7,556 bases of DNA from Flavobacterium psychrophilum. Its GTDB lineage: Bacteria > Bacteroidota > Bacteroidia > Flavobacteriales > Flavobacteriaceae. Each line of letters opens with the position of its first letter. Within the stretch, counting starts at the first letter, position 1. Position numbers and translations under genes: made by a program. Below are positions 5,200 to 7,556 of the stretch, piece by piece. The notes beneath the pieces were generated by a model. It was given only the letters and a program-made list of their open reading frames with translations, was not told the DNA's origin and did not search any database. The DNA is taken from positions 1 to 7,556 of the forward strand of contig CAMBHH010000168.1 in NCBI GenBank assembly GCA_945866505.1, read 5' to 3'.

Positions 5200-7556
5200 A
5201 TGAAGTTAAAATATATATACCTTACGATTGCTTTGTTGTTGGTTTCTTTGGGAACGTACGGGCAATATTGGAATGGTTCTAGTATTGCACCTACATCTGG
5301 GGCAATTTCTAACATTACTTCTGCTTTTGGTGATCCACAAGGGAATAATAATGGCACTACAACATTAATAAGCACTACTTCGGGATCTTCAGGCTATACT
5401 ACAGCGTCGGGTGTGGCTAGCTCTGGAACTTCTAATTTTGGTGCAGCTTGTAAGACAGGTCCAATAAGTACTTCAACGAGTACCTACTTTACAATTACCT
5501 TGACCCCTGCAACTAATTATAAAATAAATCTAGCTTCAATTAATTTTGGTTCTAGAGGAACTAGTACTGGTCCAACTGTTATATCAGTGTATTCTAGCAT
5601 TGACAGTTACGCTACTGCTATTGGTAGCGCTTCTGTTTCAGCTAATTCAGCTTGGGCAGCGTCAAATATTGCTTTTTCTGGTACTAACTTAGTGGGGGCG
5701 ACTAGCACAGCAGTTACTTTAAGGATATATGGTTCAGGAGGTGCAGGTAGCCCATCTGCAAATACTGCGAACTGGAGAATTGACGATGTTACTTTTATAG
5801 GTAGTGCAACTTCTGCCGCAACACCTGACATAGCTCTTGCCAACAACGGTACACAAATTGCGGCCGCAAATGTTGATCAAGGTAGTGCAAATCACGTCTT
5901 ACACAAATTTTCTTTGGCGGTAACTACAGCCAATGCCACATTATCAGGTGTCATTGTTACTACGGCAGGATCTTATGCCGCTGCAGATATCACCAACCTT
6001 AAAGTACGCTATTCTACTGATGCTACTTTAGACGCTGGCGATGCTACTTTGAGTACAGCAGTCAGTCCAGGTATAGCAGGAAGTAAAACCTTTCCTTCTT
6101 TTACATCACAAGCAATCAATTCGGGAAGCACAGGCTATATTTTTATCACCGCCGATATTGCTGGAACCGCAGTTGCTGGAAACACAATTAATGTAAACGC
6201 AGTAACAACCGCACAACTTACCTTTAGCAGTGGTAATAAATCAGGAAGTGCAACAGCGGCTGGTGCACAAACATTTACAGTTGCTACACCAGTTATTGCT
6301 ATAGCCGACAACGGCACACAAGTAACTGCCGCGAATGTCAATCAAGGCGCAAGCAATCATATCCTTTCTACTTTTAAAGCCGATGTAACTACTGCAAATG
6401 CTACATTAACCGATGCCAACATCTATTTTGATGGTACTTACACCGCCTCAGATATTGTAGCGAGCGGTTTGAAATTGTGGTACAACACGACTAACAATTT
6501 TGGAACAGCTACTACGCTTCAGTCCAAAACGGCTGCTGCTGCTGGTGCTGGCGAAATAATTTCCTTTACTGGCTTGTCGCAAAGTGTTGCTATTGGAACA
6601 AGATATTTTTGGGTAACCGCAAATCTATCCCCCACAGCCACAGCAGGGCGCACTATTAGAGCGCTTTCTGTGGTAAATACCGATCTGCTTTTTTCTAGTG
6701 GCACAAAATCGGGTAGTGCTACTCTAAGTGGCACTCAAACAATTGTTACCGCAACGCCCGCAATTACGCTAGCCGACAACGGTACACAAGTTACCGCCGC
6801 CAATGTCAATCTGAGCACTTTAAACCATGTTTTGCACAAATTTTCGTTAGCAGTAACAACAAACAGTGCTACATTAACTGGTATTCAAGTCACAACAGCA
6901 GGAACATACATTACTGCTGACCTTACGAATTTAAAAGTAAGATACTCTGCAAATGCTACATTGGATGCAGGCGATGCTACTTTAAGCACCTACACTTCGG
7001 TGCCAACGGCGGGAACATTAACCTTTCCTTCTTTCGCTTCGCAACTAATTAGTTCAGGTACAACTGGCTATATTTTTATCACTGCCGATATCGGTGCTGG
7101 AGCAGTTGCAGGAAACACAATTGGTGTAAACGCAGTAACAACCACACAAATTAGCTTCAGTGTTGCCACAACGAAAACTGGGACTACAACAGCCGGTGGC
7201 TTACAAACAATTGCAGCTGCTACAGTTGTTATCTGGACAAATCCGATTACAGGTACAAATCCCAATTTGGAAAATCCTTATATAACAGGACAAACTTTAG
7301 ATGCAAATATTACTGTTTCTGGTATTGGAAGAGGTAGTGGCATTGTGGGCATCAATACCAACAACCGCTATAATGCGAATGCTTGGAGTCTTTCAACTTT
7401 AGACCCTAACGATTATTTTGAATTTACCCTTACACCCAATGCTGGATATAAAATCAATTTGGCAAGTTTTGTGTACACAGGTCAAGTATCTTCAGGATCA
7501 CCAAGTTTTGCTTTTCGTTCCAATGTGGACTCTTATGGAGCAAACATTGGTACTCC
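5200..7556 (+). CDS. Large secreted repeat protein, surface or adhesin-like, probable type IX secretion substrate (3' end outside window)
   Basis: An open frame of 785 codons runs from ATG 5200 off the right edge; the true length is unknown. ATG 5200 is the only in-frame start after the stop TAA 5146-5148. Residues 1-21 are a signal peptide (MKLKYIYLTIALLLVSLGTYG, cut before Gln22). Residues 23-206 form a beta-rich module whose core includes TLTPATNYKINLAS (about 100-113). Three tandem repeats follow at 209-363, 364-519 and 520-676, each opening with (A/T)xADNGTQVTAANV-like sequence. From 679 a second copy of the first module begins. The protein is rich in Ala, Thr, Ser, Gly and Asn, poor in charge, and has one Cys (84), typical of exported beta-sandwich proteins. 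In Flavobacterium such proteins usually end in a type IX sorting domain, which would lie outside this window. Adhesion or matrix function is inference. Confidence 0.88.
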   Translation, partial: MKLKYIYLTIALLLVSLGTYGQYWNGSSIAPTSGAISNITSAFGDPQGNNNGTTTLISTTSGSSGYTTASGVASSGTSNFGAACKTGPISTSTSTYFTITLTPATNYKINLASINFGSRGTSTGPTVISVYSSIDSYATAIGSASVSANSAWAASNIAFSGTNLVGATSTAVTLRIYGSGGAGSPSANTANWRIDDVTFIGSATSAATPDIALANNGTQIAAANVDQGSANHVLHKFSLAVTTANATLSGVIVTTAGSYAAADITNLKVRYSTDATLDAGDATLSTAVSPGIAGSKTFPSFTSQAINSGSTGYIFITADIAGTAVAGNTINVNAVTTAQLTFSSGNKSGSATAAGAQTFTVATPVIAIADNGTQVTAANVNQGASNHILSTFKADVTTANATLTDANIYFDGTYTASDIVASGLKLWYNTTNNFGTATTLQSKTAAAAGAGEIISFTGLSQSVAIGTRYFWVTANLSPTATAGRTIRALSVVNTDLLFSSGTKSGSATLSGTQTIVTATPAITLADNGTQVTAANVNLSTLNHVLHKFSLAVTTNSATLTGIQVTTAGTYITADLTNLKVRYSANATLDAGDATLSTYTSVPTAGTLTFPSFASQLISSGTTGYIFITADIGAGAVAGNTIGVNAVTTTQISFSVATTKTGTTTAGGLQTIAAATVVIWTNPITGTNPNLENPYITGQTLDANITVSGIGRGSGIVGINTNNRYNANAWSLSTLDPNDYFEFTLTPNAGYKINLASFVYTGQVSSGSPSFAFRSNVDSYGANIGT
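5266..5817 (+). other. N-terminal beta-rich module of the surface protein (copy 1)
   Basis: Residues 23-206. The core from Tyr96 to about residue 145 aligns with residues 739-785: YFxxTLTPxxxYKINLAS, then about 20 variable residues, then S-x-[IV]-D-S-Y-x-x-x-I-G. The module ends in NWRIDDVTFIG, the closing strand typical of extracellular jelly-roll-like domains. Confidence 0.65.
5824..7227 (+). repeat. Three tandem protein repeats of about 155 residues inside the surface-protein gene
   Basis: Repeat 1 is 5824-6288, repeat 2 is 6289-6756 and repeat 3 is 6757-7227 (155, 156 and 157 codons). Landmarks in each are (A/D)NGTQ near the start, L(T/S)(G/D) about 35 residues on, a YIFITAD-like strand, a GNTI-like turn, and a closing SGSAT/GTTTAGG...QT. 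Repeats 1 and 3 are much closer to each other (both have HVLHKFSLAVTT, NLKVRYS and TLDAGDATLST) than to repeat 2, which instead has LKLWYNTTNNFG and RYFWVTANL. Confidence 0.85.
7234..7556 (+). other. Second copy of the beta-rich module in the surface protein (incomplete at the window edge)
   Basis: From residue 679 (IWTNPITGTNPNLENPY) the sequence enters a domain whose core, residues 739-785, matches the N-terminal module: about half the positions over 47 are identical, including TLTP, YKINLAS and DSY. It is cut by the window end. Confidence 0.65.

Noticed and set aside
5142..5375. 77-residue minus-strand frame over the start of the surface-protein gene
   Set aside because: It overlaps the signal-peptide region of a much larger and better supported plus-strand gene.
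5607..7265. Several 65-79-residue minus-strand frames rich in Ala and Val (5607-5846, 6135-6341, 6519-6734, 7068-7265)
   Set aside because: They are antisense shadows of the repeat protein. Two share the same end sequence only because the sense strand is repeated there.

Overview
This AT-rich window looks like the chromosome of a flavobacterium (Bacteroidota, family Flavobacteriaceae, probably Flavobacterium or a close relative). The basis is gene content and style: a short ComEC without the usual C-terminal catalytic motif, signal peptides cleaved just before Gln, A/T-rich leaders without Shine-Dalgarno sites, and promoter-like boxes of the Bacteroidota TAnnTTTG type. No database search was possible, so family names rest on motifs and recall.

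Left part (1-2917). The last 38 codons of a membrane protein, probably a POT-family peptide transporter, end at 117. After about 300 bp of non-coding DNA comes a secreted thioredoxin-fold protein (418-879, +). It converges on comEC (881-2917, -), the inner-membrane DNA-uptake channel. The two stop codons are one base apart. A strong hairpin that should terminate the thioredoxin transcript lies inside the last codons of comEC.

Middle part (2918-3900). A PIN-domain toxin and its small antitoxin (-) sit directly upstream of comEC. On their far side is a second, truncated copy of the first 50 comEC codons with its leader and a plausible promoter. The toxin-antitoxin pair is therefore an insertion of about 800 bp at the comEC start, bounded by a 162-bp direct repeat (92% identical overall, with 70 bp perfect). 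The intact comEC now lies 14 bp behind the toxin, cut off from its likely ancestral promoter.

Right intergenic part (3894-5199). About 1.3 kb carries no convincing gene but much repeat structure: a 15-bp-arm hairpin, a 22-bp-phased array of TGTACATCTTTT sites, and three successive tandem arrays that all have a 7-bp period (NAATTAT, ACCCAAN and TAACYYA). The minus strand of the ACCCAAN array meets the simple G-quadruplex pattern.

Right end (5200-7556, +). A large gene runs off the window. It encodes at least 785 residues of a secreted, Ser/Thr/Ala/Gly-rich surface-type protein: a signal peptide, a beta-rich module, three tandem repeats of about 155 residues, then a second copy of the first module. 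It is probably a type IX secretion substrate, but its C-terminus is outside the window.

The best candidates for something unusual are the comEC/toxin-antitoxin duplication and the period-7 and period-22 repeat complex in front of the surface-protein gene. I do not see a complete new multi-gene system here.
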